10,617 nt of DNA from Synechococcus sp. HW_metabat.54. GTDB lineage: Bacteria > Cyanobacteriota > Cyanobacteriia > PCC-6307 > Cyanobiaceae. Both the position numbers and the translations under genes were made by a program. Shown here in pieces: positions 1 through 6,792 of this stretch. The stretch spans positions 1 to 10,617 of the forward strand of contig JAAZVJ010000018.1 in assembly GCA_018623675.1 (NCBI GenBank). Reading direction: 5' to 3'. The notes under the pieces were generated by a model. It did not search any database. It saw only the letters and a list, made by a program, of their open reading frames with translations, and was not told the origin of the DNA. The stretch's first letter is position 1. Every line of letters starts with the position of its first letter.

Positions 1-550
1 GGGGATTGCCGCTGTAGGAAGCGTCAAACGCCACCTCACCGCCGATGGTGGGAACGCCCACGCAATTGCCGTAGTGCGAGATGCCGGCCACCACGCCTTC
101 CACCAGACCACGAGTGGCAGGTGCCTCTAGCGGACCGAAACGCAGGGCATTCAGCAACGCGATCGGGCGGGCACCCATGGTGAAGATGTCCCGCAAAATT
201 CCGCCAACACCCGTTGCTGCACCTTGGAAAGGCTCAACGGCAGAAGGGTGATTGTGGCTCTCAATTTTGAACGCGAGCCGATGACCTTCGCCCAGATCCA
301 CCACGCCGGCGTTCTCGCCCGGACCCACCAAGATGCGTGGGCCTTCCGTGGGAAATCCACTGAGCAAGGGGCGCGAATTTCGATAGCAGCAGTGCTCTGA
401 CCACATCACGCCAAACATGCCCAGCTCAGCGCGATTGGGATCACGGCCCAGTCGGCGCTGAATTTCCTGGTAATCGTTTTGGGTGAGTCCCTCCTGGCGG
501 AGAGCAGCAGCCACATCAAACGGCTTCGCCGAATCAGAGGACTGGGCCAC
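1..550 (-). CDS. purL: Phosphoribosylformylglycinamidine synthase, PurL (5' part)
   Basis: PurL makes formylglycinamidine ribonucleotide from FGAR, ATP and glutamine-derived ammonia, the fourth step of de novo purine synthesis, in the cytoplasm with PurQ and PurS in organisms having the small PurL. About 183 residues are visible before the gene runs off the left edge. Diagnostic motifs are WSEHCCYR (residues 50-57, including the conserved His53), ESHNHPS (97-103) in the nucleotide and substrate site, [11 protein letters not shown] (107-117), and GGEVAFD (170-176). The start is a GTG at 550. No in-frame ATG or GTG lies between it and the upstream gene's stop (593), which is in the same frame. 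The gap to that upstream gene is 42 bases and holds no terminator, so co-transcription with dnaN is likely. I see no well-placed Shine-Dalgarno site. The family assignment is secure; the exact start is probable. Confidence 0.95.
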   Translation of the reverse strand, partial: MAQSSDSAKPFDVAAALRQEGLTQNDYQEIQRRLGRDPNRAELGMFGVMWSEHCCYRNSRPLLSGFPTEGPRILVGPGENAGVVDLGEGHRLAFKIESHNHPSAVEPFQGAATGVGGILRDIFTMGARPIALLNALRFGPLEAPATRGLVEGVVAGISHYGNCVGVPTIGGEVAFDASYSGNP

Positions 551-592
551 GGAAGGAGAGATCAGCTTCTCCCAGTGTTGCCGACAGCGGTC

Positions 593-1432
593 TCAGACCC
601 AGGGATCAGGATCGAAATCTGAGCGTTGATCAGGATTCCGGCGCTGCTGGCCCGGACGCTGACGCTCTTGCGGAGAGGACAATTCGTCGGTCCAGTCGGG
701 CTCATCCCAACCATCGAGGGGGTCATCGAAGTCGACATCATCCGGCCGGCCATCCGGATCAGCTTCATTGCGCCAGTCCTGCGCCTCTTCAGGATCATGA
801 GATGGGCGGTGGGCGGTTTCATCCCAGGGAGGCTCTTCCAGCCAACCCTCGAGGCGTTCACCTGCCCGGTCACCCATCTGCTGGATCTGTTCACGCCAAG
901 AGCGGGATTGGCGCAGAAAATCCTGACGAACACTGGATCGCGCCAGCGGCAGTTCATCCAGGTCAGACAAGCCTGTGGAGACCAAACCTGGTTGTTGATC
1001 CACGATTCGATCAGGGGTTAAGCGCCAACGGCTGCTTCCAGGTAATCGAGGATCGCTCCGTGAAACGAGGTAATGAAGGATCTGACCAGTGGAAGGAACA
1101 AAGGTGAGGTCAGCGATTTGGCCGAGTCGATCGCCATGGCAATCGAGCAAATCGGCATCGATGAGCGTTGGTAAGCGCTCCAAGGTGACCTGATCCGTCG
1201 TGGCAGGTGGTCCCTTCACAAACACCTCTTGATCAGCCATCCCACGGCACTGATCCAACCGCCAGACATCACGGCTATTGCGTAAAGCCGATGGACGACT
1301 GACCCAACCCAGGAGCCGATGCACGGGAGGGTGCATCCAAGCCATCACCCCAGGGCCATGGTCGAGACCCTGATCACAGCGCACCCGATGGTGCAAGAGA
1401 TCACTCAGCAGAACCTGGTCGGGAAGCGCCAC
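593..1432 (-). CDS. PRC-barrel domain protein linked to dnaN, function unknown
   Basis: A 279-residue protein between dnaN and purL. Residues about 88-145 read as a PRC-barrel: a short-strand domain with the core DRLGQIADLTF (101-111), then ILHYLVSRSDP (118-128) and a WRLTPDRI strand (136-143). Residues 8-60 may be a second, diverged small beta domain (VRCDQGLDHGPGV, then LLGWVSRPSALR). A charged, probably helical stretch (about 166-200) precedes an acidic tail rich in Asp, Pro and Trp (about 212-279), ending FDPDPWV. There is no signal peptide or membrane segment. PRC-barrels occur in RimM (ribosome maturation) and in photosynthetic reaction-centre H subunits, but this is neither, so no function is assigned. 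The start is a GTG at 1432, 21 bases after the dnaN stop, without a clear Shine-Dalgarno site. Operon membership with dnaN and purL is inferred from spacing. I recall similar proteins next to dnaN in marine Synechococcus. Confidence 0.85.
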   Translation of the reverse strand: MALPDQVLLSDLLHHRVRCDQGLDHGPGVMAWMHPPVHRLLGWVSRPSALRNSRDVWRLDQCRGMADQEVFVKGPPATTDQVTLERLPTLIDADLLDCHGDRLGQIADLTFVPSTGQILHYLVSRSDPRLPGSSRWRLTPDRIVDQQPGLVSTGLSDLDELPLARSSVRQDFLRQSRSWREQIQQMGDRAGERLEGWLEEPPWDETAHRPSHDPEEAQDWRNEADPDGRPDDVDFDDPLDGWDEPDWTDELSSPQERQRPGQQRRNPDQRSDFDPDPWV

Positions 1433-1453
1433 AGGACCGGTCGATGCAAACGA

Positions 1454-2629
1454 TCAATTACGAATCTGCACGGGCATCACCAAATAGGTGAAACCAGAGG
1501 CGTCATCCGCAGCCGTAAGGATGGCTGGAGTGGTGGGAGCGTTGCACTGCAAACAGATGCGATCGGCATCCATCGCCTTCAGACCATCCAACACGTAACG
1601 CACGTTGAAAGCGATTTGCATGGCCTCACCAGTGAGGGTGGCCGGCAAGGATTCAGACCCGCTGCCGACGTCTTGAGCATCCGCACTGATTTGCACGAGA
1701 CCAGCGGTCGGATCACTACTGATACGCACAACATTGTTGTGTTGATCAGCCAGCACAGCGACCCGCTCCAGGGCAGCCATGAAAGGCCGCCGTTCCAGGT
1801 TGAACGTGCGGGTAAACCCGTCAGGAATCAACTGGCGATAGTTGGGATAGGTGCCTTCCAGGGTGCGACTGGTCACCATCTGATCAGCGGCAAGCACCAC
1901 CACCTGACCACGGTCATAGAAGAGGGTGACAGGGTCATCACCTTTCCAGCCAGCAATCAGACGCTCCACCTCTCGTAAGGAGCGGGCAGGCAACGTCACG
2001 GCCAAAACTCCTTCCTCGCCGGACAGGCTGTCGGACGATTCCCCAGTGCTGGGGTCATCTTGGAGAGCATCCTTGACCGCCAACACAGCCAAGCGATGAC
2101 CATCTGTGGACGCCGCCTCGAGGTTGCGACCGGCAAAACGCAAATGCACGCCGGTTAAGAGCTGCTTGGCTTCATCCGCACTGCTGGCAAACAGCGTGCC
2201 GCGTAAGGCATGCACCAACGACGTTGCATCCACCCGCAGGGCGGTGCCGTTTTCCACCAGAGGAAGATCGGGGAATTCATCTGCAGGCATCGCCCGCATT
2301 TGGTAGCTGCCGCTGTGGCTGGTGAGTTCCACTTGCTCACCGGCCTCATCGGTCGCCAGGGTGATTGGGGAATCGGCAGAGAGGCGCGACACAATCTCAC
2401 CCAGCAAACGCGCTGGGAGGGTCACAGCACCGCTGGTTTCAACAGACGCAGTGAATGACGTCTGGATACCGAGATTGAGATCGAAGCCCGTCAGGCTGAG
2501 CCGGCCTGTGCCTGCATCAGCGGTCAACAACACGTTGGCCAACACGGGATGGGTAGGGCGCGATGCCACAGCACGACTCACGAGCTGCAGTGATGCGTTG
2601 AGCTCCGATTGGGAACAGACCAGTTTCAT
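1454..2629 (-). CDS. dnaN: DNA polymerase III subunit beta (sliding clamp)
   Basis: DnaN forms the dimeric ring that tethers DNA polymerase III and many repair proteins to DNA. The 391-residue protein begins MKLVCSQSEL, the standard beta-clamp start. I chose this ATG at 2629 over an in-frame start 48 bases upstream because the extra 16 residues do not resemble the family. Three clamp domains follow in order (about 1-125, 135-265, 270-391). Landmarks are the pair HPVLANVLL (27-35), ASTDGHRLAV (173-182), the RTLEGTYPNY segment (255-264) and the closing YLVMPVQIR (382-390), which contributes to the partner-binding pocket. Most bacterial clamps are about 366-380 residues. Much of the excess here is an acidic Ser/Asp/Glu loop near 187-207. 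The gene leads a probable operon with the PRC-barrel gene and purL, and has a long upstream region containing the putative origin. dnaN commonly marks the origin region in cyanobacteria. Confidence 0.97.
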   Translation of the reverse strand: MKLVCSQSELNASLQLVSRAVASRPTHPVLANVLLTADAGTGRLSLTGFDLNLGIQTSFTASVETSGAVTLPARLLGEIVSRLSADSPITLATDEAGEQVELTSHSGSYQMRAMPADEFPDLPLVENGTALRVDATSLVHALRGTLFASSADEAKQLLTGVHLRFAGRNLEAASTDGHRLAVLAVKDALQDDPSTGESSDSLSGEEGVLAVTLPARSLREVERLIAGWKGDDPVTLFYDRGQVVVLAADQMVTSRTLEGTYPNYRQLIPDGFTRTFNLERRPFMAALERVAVLADQHNNVVRISSDPTAGLVQISADAQDVGSGSESLPATLTGEAMQIAFNVRYVLDGLKAMDADRICLQCNAPTTPAILTAADDASGFTYLVMPVQIRN

Positions 2630-2733
2630 GGGGTCAACGTCCCGACCATGTGTCCTGAAGGCCCCCCACGGTTTCACAGGCTGGGGAGATGTGCAACGGC
2701 AAAGGCGGTCAACTTGGTCCGTTTCGGTTCTCG

Positions 2734-2756
2734 GGTTTTAGAAGTTCTTTAAAACC
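2734..2756. repeat. Inverted repeat GGTTTTA...TAAAACC upstream of dnaN
   Basis: Seven-base arms GGTTTTA (2734-2740) and TAAAACC (2750-2756) are perfectly complementary. The centre continues the symmetry as AAG-TT-CTT after a single extra G, so 20 of 23 bases fall in a near-palindrome. It lies about 105-127 bases upstream of the dnaN ATG, in the most A+T-rich part of the gap. It could be an operator for dnaN or a structural element of the origin. It lacks the T-run expected of a terminator. Confidence 0.5.
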
Positions 2757-2789
2757 AAATCAAACAGCCGTAATAGGGGCTGGGGAATG

Positions 2790-2798
2790 GGTGGAAAA
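2790..2798 (-). other. DnaA-box-like site (TTTTCCACC)
   Basis: Read on the minus strand this is TTTTCCACC, one mismatch from TTTTCCACA, the box form described for cyanobacterial origins. It lies about 160 bases upstream of the dnaN start. The same nine bases recur on the opposite strand at 2945-2953. Binding is inferred. Confidence 0.45.
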
Positions 2799-2944
2799 CC
2801 TTTTCAACCCTTTTCACCACTTGGGTTTTTGCTTTCACAGGGTTGGGGAATCCAATCCACGCAGTGAGGACAACATCGAACATCCCACAGGTTCCACAGC
2901 CTGGGGGAAACGAGGGTTGGGGTGGAAGTGGAAGTTGTGGTCAG

Positions 2945-2966
2945 TTTTCCACCGTTTTTATCCCCA
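2945..2966 (+). other. Tandem pair of DnaA-box-like sites
   Basis: Two near-consensus boxes sit on the same strand with start points 13 bases apart: TTTTCCACC (2945-2953) and TTATCCCCA (2958-2966). Each has one mismatch, to TTTTCCACA and to the E. coli-type TTATCCACA respectively. Close same-strand pairs are typical of DnaA binding clusters. A further match, TTTGCCACA (3013-3021), lies downstream and touches the thrC terminator. Confidence 0.5.
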
Positions 2967-3020
2967 GTTGTTGCCCTTGTTCCGCAGCCGCTTTGTCAAT
3001 TGGTTGGCTGGTTTTGCCAC

Positions 3021-3045
3021 AAAAAAGCCCCCGCAGAGCGGAGGC
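3021..3045 (-). terminator. Intrinsic terminator of the thrC operon
   Basis: Read on the minus strand, GCCTCCGC and GCGGGGGC form an eight-pair stem (one T-G wobble) around a three-base TCT loop, followed at once by six T residues. It begins 24 bases after the thrC stop codon and would end leftward transcription before the putative origin and dnaN. Confidence 0.88.
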
Positions 3046-3069
3046 ATAGGCATCGGGTGGGCCGAAGGT

Positions 3070-4176
3070 TTAGAAGCCCATCACCTTGGCGACTGTTCCG
3101 AGCTCAGGAGCCAGATCGGTATGGAAGGCGGCGTCGTTGTTCTGAATGGCGCAGTCGGGGTCTTTGAGACCGTTGCCGGTCAAGACACACACGATGGTGG
3201 AGCCTGCGGGCACTTCGTCTTTGCGTTTGAGCAGACCTGCCACTGAGGCCGCACTGGCGGGTTCGCAGAAGATTCCCTCTTCTCCACCGAGCAATTTGTA
3301 GGCCTCGATGATTTCGGCATCGGTGACATCCAGGAAGGCGCCGTTGCTGGCTTCCCGGGCGGCCATGGCTTTCTCCCGGTTCACGGGGTTGCCGATGCGA
3401 ATCGCCGTGGCAATGGTGTTGGGGTCTTCCACGGTGGTGTTGTTCACCAATGGGGCTGACCCGCTGGCTTGGAACCCCATCATTCGAGGCAGTTTTCGGC
3501 TCCGCCCCGCCTGGTGGTACTCCTGGAATCCCATCCAGTAAGCGGTGATGTTGCCCGCATTTCCCATCGGGATGCACAGCCAGTCAGGGGCATCGCCGAG
3601 GGCATCGACGACTTCGAAAGCAGCGGTTTTTTGGCCTTGCAGGCGGTAGGGATTCACCGAATTCACCAGAGTGACCGGGTAGCTTTCCGCCACTTCTCTC
3701 ACGATGTCGAGAGCTCGGTCGAAGTTTCCTCGGATGGCCAGTACTTCGGCTCCATAGACCAGGGCTTGAGCCAATTTGCCCTGGGCGACGTAGCCGTCGG
3801 GGATCAGCACGAAGGCACGCATTCCAGCCCGACGGGCATAGGCGGCTGCAGCCGCCGACGTATTCCCTGTGCTGGCACAAATCACCGCTTCACAGCCGGC
3901 TTCCTTGGCTTTGCTGATCGCCATGGTCATGCCCCGGTCCTTGAAGGATCCGGTGGGGTTCAGGCCGTCGTATTTCACGTAGACCTTCACCCCTTTGCCG
4001 ATGCGCTCTGCTACCGCCGGAACCGGGATGAGAGGGGTTGCCCCTTCACGCAGGGTGACGACGGGTGTGGCATCCGAAACAGGCAACCAACTCCTGTAGG
4101 CCTCGATCAGGCCTGGCCAGTCCTGCATGACCGGACCGGTGGTCAGACGCCTGCGGAGGTTCTGGAGCAGAGACAC
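3070..4176 (-). CDS. thrC: Threonine synthase
   Basis: ThrC converts O-phosphohomoserine and water to threonine and phosphate using pyridoxal phosphate, the last step of threonine synthesis. The protein shows the fold-type II PLP signature: TGSFKDRGM with the Schiff-base Lys79 (residues 75-83), [12 protein letters not shown] (101-112), a phosphate-gripping GNAGN loop around residue 205, and a C-terminal [11 protein letters not shown]. Length is 368 residues from a GTG at 4176. An in-frame ATG at 4128 (Met17, [11 protein letters not shown]) gives 352 residues, close to the usual short bacterial ThrC, and is a serious alternative; neither start has a convincing Shine-Dalgarno site. It is the last gene of a leftward cluster, 34 bases after the DUF1400 gene, and is followed by an intrinsic terminator. 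Function is certain, the start is not. Confidence 0.96.
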   Translation of the reverse strand: MSLLQNLRRRLTTGPVMQDWPGLIEAYRSWLPVSDATPVVTLREGATPLIPVPAVAERIGKGVKVYVKYDGLNPTGSFKDRGMTMAISKAKEAGCEAVICASTGNTSAAAAAYARRAGMRAFVLIPDGYVAQGKLAQALVYGAEVLAIRGNFDRALDIVREVAESYPVTLVNSVNPYRLQGQKTAAFEVVDALGDAPDWLCIPMGNAGNITAYWMGFQEYHQAGRSRKLPRMMGFQASGSAPLVNNTTVEDPNTIATAIRIGNPVNREKAMAAREASNGAFLDVTDAEIIEAYKLLGGEEGIFCEPASAASVAGLLKRKDEVPAGSTIVCVLTGNGLKDPDCAIQNNDAAFHTDLAPELGTVAKVMGF

Positions 4177-4210
4177 CGGCGAAGGGCAAGGGACCGGTGG
4201 AATCTAGGTC

Positions 4211-4831
4211 TCAGGGCTTGGCGTCCTTCAGTCCATCCAGAGGGGACTCGGAAAAGAACTGCACGAGCCCCGAGATCGATTGGGCTTTCGACACCACGGC
4301 CATCAGTGCCGGGATGTTCACTTCCATCACGTCATTCGGATAGGCCTGCAGGAATTTGATCGCCGTGAGTCCGCCGTCATCGATCTGTAGCCCATTGATG
4401 ACGCCTGCCCGGATCGCTGGAACGCTCACTTCAGGAGCAGGGACCTTCAGGGGATAGATGATGCGGGCGACGCGACGGATGATCACATCACCAATGCGGG
4501 TCGACATCAGTCGGCTGGTGAGCACCAGAGGCAGCTTCAGTTCTTGATTCAGCAACTTGGCCACGTCTTCGGGCTTTTGTTTGCTCAACCGCAACAGATC
4601 CACCATCAGGCCTCGGGCTTGTCCGGTTTCCGCCAGGTAAGCCAGATCGGCGACAGACAGTGAACGTCGGAACGCGCCACTGACTAGAGCAACGTCCTTA
4701 GCCGCCTGCGCTGGTGGCGTCAGGGTTGCGCCCACCCCTGTGATTGATAAACCAATGCCTGTGGTGAGAGCCAGGACTCGCAGTCGTCGTGATTGAGAGG
4801 CGTTCTTCACCACTGCCTGACCCATGCCCAT
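4211..4831 (-). CDS. Exported or membrane-anchored DUF1400 family protein
   Basis: A 206-residue protein. A basic N-terminus (SRRLR, 14-18) is followed by a hydrophobic stretch (about 19-36) and a likely signal-peptidase site after AQA (41-43), so export to the periplasm or thylakoid lumen, or membrane anchoring, is predicted. The mature part resembles DUF1400, a cyanobacterial domain often found at the N-terminus of alpha/beta hydrolases: FRRSLSVADLAYLAETG (54-70), then Leu-rich helices, VIIRRVARIIYP (116-127) and PAIRAGVINGL (138-148). No Gly-x-Ser-x-Gly nucleophile elbow or hydrolase domain is present, so it appears to be DUF1400 alone. The ATG at 4831 is used; a second ATG two codons later is equally possible. 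It starts 17 bases after the ABC1 kinase stop and precedes thrC by 34 bases, implying co-transcription. The biochemical role is unknown. Confidence 0.85.
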   Translation of the reverse strand: MGMGQAVVKNASQSRRLRVLALTTGIGLSITGVGATLTPPAQAAKDVALVSGAFRRSLSVADLAYLAETGQARGLMVDLLRLSKQKPEDVAKLLNQELKLPLVLTSRLMSTRIGDVIIRRVARIIYPLKVPAPEVSVPAIRAGVINGLQIDDGGLTAIKFLQAYPNDVMEVNIPALMAVVSKAQSISGLVQFFSESPLDGLKDAKP

Positions 4832-4848
4832 TGGTGTGTCGTCGAAAT

Positions 4849-6726
4849 CTAGGCAGGGATTCCCGCAGCCACCTTCACCAATCGGACAACTCCACGTTCG
4901 GCTAACCCACGCGCCACCTGGGCACCCATCCGGCGGGCATCCGGTTCCCGGACCAGGCGCGGTAGGCGTTTCAGCACAAGATCGGGACTAAAGCCCGGGA
5001 GTTGCTGCAAGACGGCGAGCAATTCACGAATGGGTTCGAGATCGAGCATGGCGTTTTGCTCCATGCTCCAACTGGTTTCATCGCTAATGGCAGCTGGTTG
5101 CAAGGCTCTCGGTAGCTGTCGGCCAATCCGTTTCACCGTGAGCCAGCCCAGGGCATCGACGCGCTCCACGACTGCTTCGACCAGCTGGGTTCGGAGCATT
5201 CCGCCATTGGCGGAAAAGAGAAAATCGAGCACCTGATCCAACAGGGTGTCGAGATTGAGTTGGGCCTGACTGGCTGCGCTGGCTACCAGGTTTTCAAGGC
5301 GGGTCCAGCGGAAGGCATCACCGTCGAACAGCATTTCCTTGAGGCTTTGCCGCAGTTGAGGATCTGGGTCTTCCATCAAGCGCTGGGCGAAGTAGGGGTA
5401 GGCCGCGCCGAGGATTTTGAAGTCGGGATCCACGCTGAGGGCAATCCCCTCGAGAGTCACCAAAGACCGAATGATTAGGGCGTAGTAGGGCGGTACCCGG
5501 AACGGGAATTTGTACATCACCCCCGACATGTCGTCAGTGACACTCTTGAAATCCATGCGGTTGACTCCCATCTCCAGGGCCTGACTGAACACGGATTCGA
5601 AGGCTGGAACGATGGGTTCCAGATTCACGTCCTCTGCGAGGAAACCGAGGGTGACGAAGTCTTTGGAGAGTTTGGAGAAGTTGCGATTCACCAGGTGAAC
5701 GACCGCCTGAATCAGGCCGGTACGGGATTCGCGGCTCACCTCGCTCATCATTCCGAAATCGAGGTAGCAGAGGCGGCCGTCTTCGAGAGCCAGAAGATTG
5801 CCGGGGTGGGGATCGGCATGGAAGAAGCCGTGTTCCAGCAGCTGTTGGAGGCTGCAGCTCACACCCACCTCCACCATGTCGTCGGGGTCGATGCCTAGGG
5901 CTCTGACCGCTTCAAGGTTGGTGAGTTTCACTCCATCGATCCACTCCATCGTGAGCACCCGACGGCTGGTGGCTTCTCGGTAGATCGTGGGAACGGCGAT
6001 GCGGGGGTTGTGACTGTGGAGATCGCGGAATTTTTCCGCATTGCCGGCCTCATTGAGGTAGTCCATCTCCTCGAAAACCCGTCGTCCCAACTCATCGATC
6101 AGGGCGACCAGATCGCTGCGGATCAAGCCGATGTTGCGATTGAGCCAGGCGGCGATGTTGCGCACGATGTAGAGATCGAGCGTGATTTGTTCCCGTAAAC
6201 CGGGTCGCTGCACCTTCACCGCCACCGCTTGGCCACCTTTCAAGACGCCGCGGTGCACCTGCCCTAGAGAGGCGGCCGAGATTGGATCGCGATCGAGGCT
6301 CTCGTAGATCTCCTCGACCGGTGCACCAAGGTCGTCTTCAATGCAAGCCATCGCCAGGTCGCTGTCGAACCCGGGGAGTTGGTCTTGCAGTTGGGCCAAT
6401 TCTTCGAGAAGAACAGGCGGCACGATGTCGGGCCGGGTGGAAAGGGCCTGGCCCGCTTTGATGAATGCGGGGCCTAGATCCACCAGAAGTTCGGCGCATT
6501 CGCGGGCTCGCGATCTGGCGCGTTGTTCGTCTTTCAGCAGTTGAAAGACCCAGTCAAAACCGATCCCTAGGAGCAGTAGCCCGATCGGTACGAGGGTTTG
6601 CCACAGGCGTCTCAACAAACGCTGCGGATGACCTGCATAAATCCTTGTAATCGCTGCCGGGTCGTAGCTCAGTAGACCTGCGGCTTCGATGAAATCACCA
6701 AGTTCTTGTTCGATCACGGCCGGCAC
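4849..6726 (-). CDS. ABC1/UbiB (AarF) family atypical kinase
   Basis: A 625-residue member of the ABC1/UbiB kinase-like family. Motifs in order: the family-specific KAGQ (90-93) in FIKAGQALSTRPD, the Ala-rich loop SAASLGQVH (150-158) replacing the usual Gly-rich loop, VAVKVQRPG with the nucleotide-site Lys171, EEMDYLNEA (219-227), the catalytic HADPHPGN (303-310), and LDFG (322-325). A hydrophobic stretch at about 45-63 may lie in a membrane. In bacteria UbiB supports ubiquinone synthesis; plant and cyanobacterial relatives affect prenylquinones and thylakoid or plastoglobule lipids. Several paralogues are usual in cyanobacteria, so no gene symbol is given. The start is a GTG at 6726 with AAGGGGG (6736-6742 on the plus strand) nine bases upstream. 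It heads the leftward cluster with the DUF1400 gene and thrC and is divergent from recN. About 160 residues after the kinase core are not assigned. Confidence 0.93.
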   Translation of the reverse strand: MPAVIEQELGDFIEAAGLLSYDPAAITRIYAGHPQRLLRRLWQTLVPIGLLLLGIGFDWVFQLLKDEQRARSRARECAELLVDLGPAFIKAGQALSTRPDIVPPVLLEELAQLQDQLPGFDSDLAMACIEDDLGAPVEEIYESLDRDPISAASLGQVHRGVLKGGQAVAVKVQRPGLREQITLDLYIVRNIAAWLNRNIGLIRSDLVALIDELGRRVFEEMDYLNEAGNAEKFRDLHSHNPRIAVPTIYREATSRRVLTMEWIDGVKLTNLEAVRALGIDPDDMVEVGVSCSLQQLLEHGFFHADPHPGNLLALEDGRLCYLDFGMMSEVSRESRTGLIQAVVHLVNRNFSKLSKDFVTLGFLAEDVNLEPIVPAFESVFSQALEMGVNRMDFKSVTDDMSGVMYKFPFRVPPYYALIIRSLVTLEGIALSVDPDFKILGAAYPYFAQRLMEDPDPQLRQSLKEMLFDGDAFRWTRLENLVASAASQAQLNLDTLLDQVLDFLFSANGGMLRTQLVEAVVERVDALGWLTVKRIGRQLPRALQPAAISDETSWSMEQNAMLDLEPIRELLAVLQQLPGFSPDLVLKRLPRLVREPDARRMGAQVARGLAERGVVRLVKVAAGIPA

Positions 6727-6792
6727 TGCCAGTGACCCCCTTCTAAACGAGCTGAGCAGCCGCTACGGTCAGCACGACCACCGGGGGCTGCC
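6727..6792. promoter_or_regulatory. Divergent promoter spacer between ABC1 kinase gene and recN
   Basis: This 66-base spacer must carry start signals for the leftward ABC1 kinase cluster and probably for rightward recN. For the kinase gene, AAGGGGG (6736-6742, read on the minus strand) is a good Shine-Dalgarno match nine bases from the GTG. For recN, a TACGGT (6764-6769) could serve as a weak -10, but its -35 partner is poor, so no promoter is assigned firmly. No LexA-like palindrome was recognised. Confidence 0.4.

Larger units (their letters stand above)
2672..2909 (+). repeat. Three-copy composite repeat TTYCACAG-N(2-3)-TGGGGRA
   Basis: Three direct copies occur on the plus strand: TTTCACAG GC TGGGGA at 2672-2687, TTTCACAG GGT TGGGGA at 2833-2849, and TTCCACAG CC TGGGGGA at 2892-2908. 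Each joins the CACA end of a DnaA-box-like sequence to a G-run. A lone second half (CTGGGGAA) occurs near 2780-2787, and a lone CCCACAG at 2884-2890 sits just before the third copy. The copies are imperfect and irregularly spaced (about 160 and 60 bases). They could be origin iterons or modified DnaA sites, or chance in a G/T-rich region. Confidence 0.5.
2630..3069. other. Intergenic region with candidate chromosomal origin (oriC)
   Basis: This 440-base gap between dnaN and thrC holds no credible gene; open frames crossing it are arbitrary and overlap thrC or dnaN in antisense. It contains four 8-of-9 matches to DnaA boxes (2790-2798 minus; 2945-2953, 2958-2966 and 3013-3021 plus), a 7-of-9 match at 2890-2898, three copies of a composite TTYCACAG/TGGGGRA repeat, an inverted repeat at 2734-2756 in a comparatively A+T-rich stretch (about 2731-2775), and the thrC terminator at its right end. 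Near the dnaN start a short CCCCA/TGGGG pairing (2664-2668 with 2682-2686) could fold in the dnaN leader. The dnaN promoter must lie here, but I could not pick convincing -35 and -10 boxes. Known context: cyanobacterial origins have been placed near dnaN with boxes like TTTTCCACA. Function as an origin is inferred. Confidence 0.55.

Noticed and set aside
1390..1420. Possible clamp-binding motif near the N-terminus of the PRC-barrel protein (QVLLSDL)
   Set aside because: It only loosely resembles the QLxLF type of beta-clamp motif and lies in what looks like a folded strand; not enough to claim binding.
2689..3246. A 185-codon plus-strand open frame crossing the dnaN-thrC gap
   Set aside because: It overlaps the end of thrC in antisense, crosses the terminator and DnaA-box cluster, has no recognisable domain and a residue mix dictated by the G/T-rich gap.
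4174..4199. CACCGG/CCGGTG inverted repeat between the DUF1400 gene and thrC
   Set aside because: Six-base arms with a 14-base loop in a GC-rich spacer are weak evidence; no T-run and no known regulator pattern.
3469..4359. A 296-codon plus-strand open frame opposite thrC
   Set aside because: It lies antisense to thrC, whose PLP motifs are unmistakable, and its sequence shows no domain; it is a by-product of high-GC codon use.
5199..5215. Perfect hairpin TTCCGCC-ATT-GGCGGAA
   Set aside because: It is inside the ABC1 kinase reading frame, encodes ordinary residues (SANGG) and has no T-run on either strand, so it is more likely chance than a terminator or mobile repeat.
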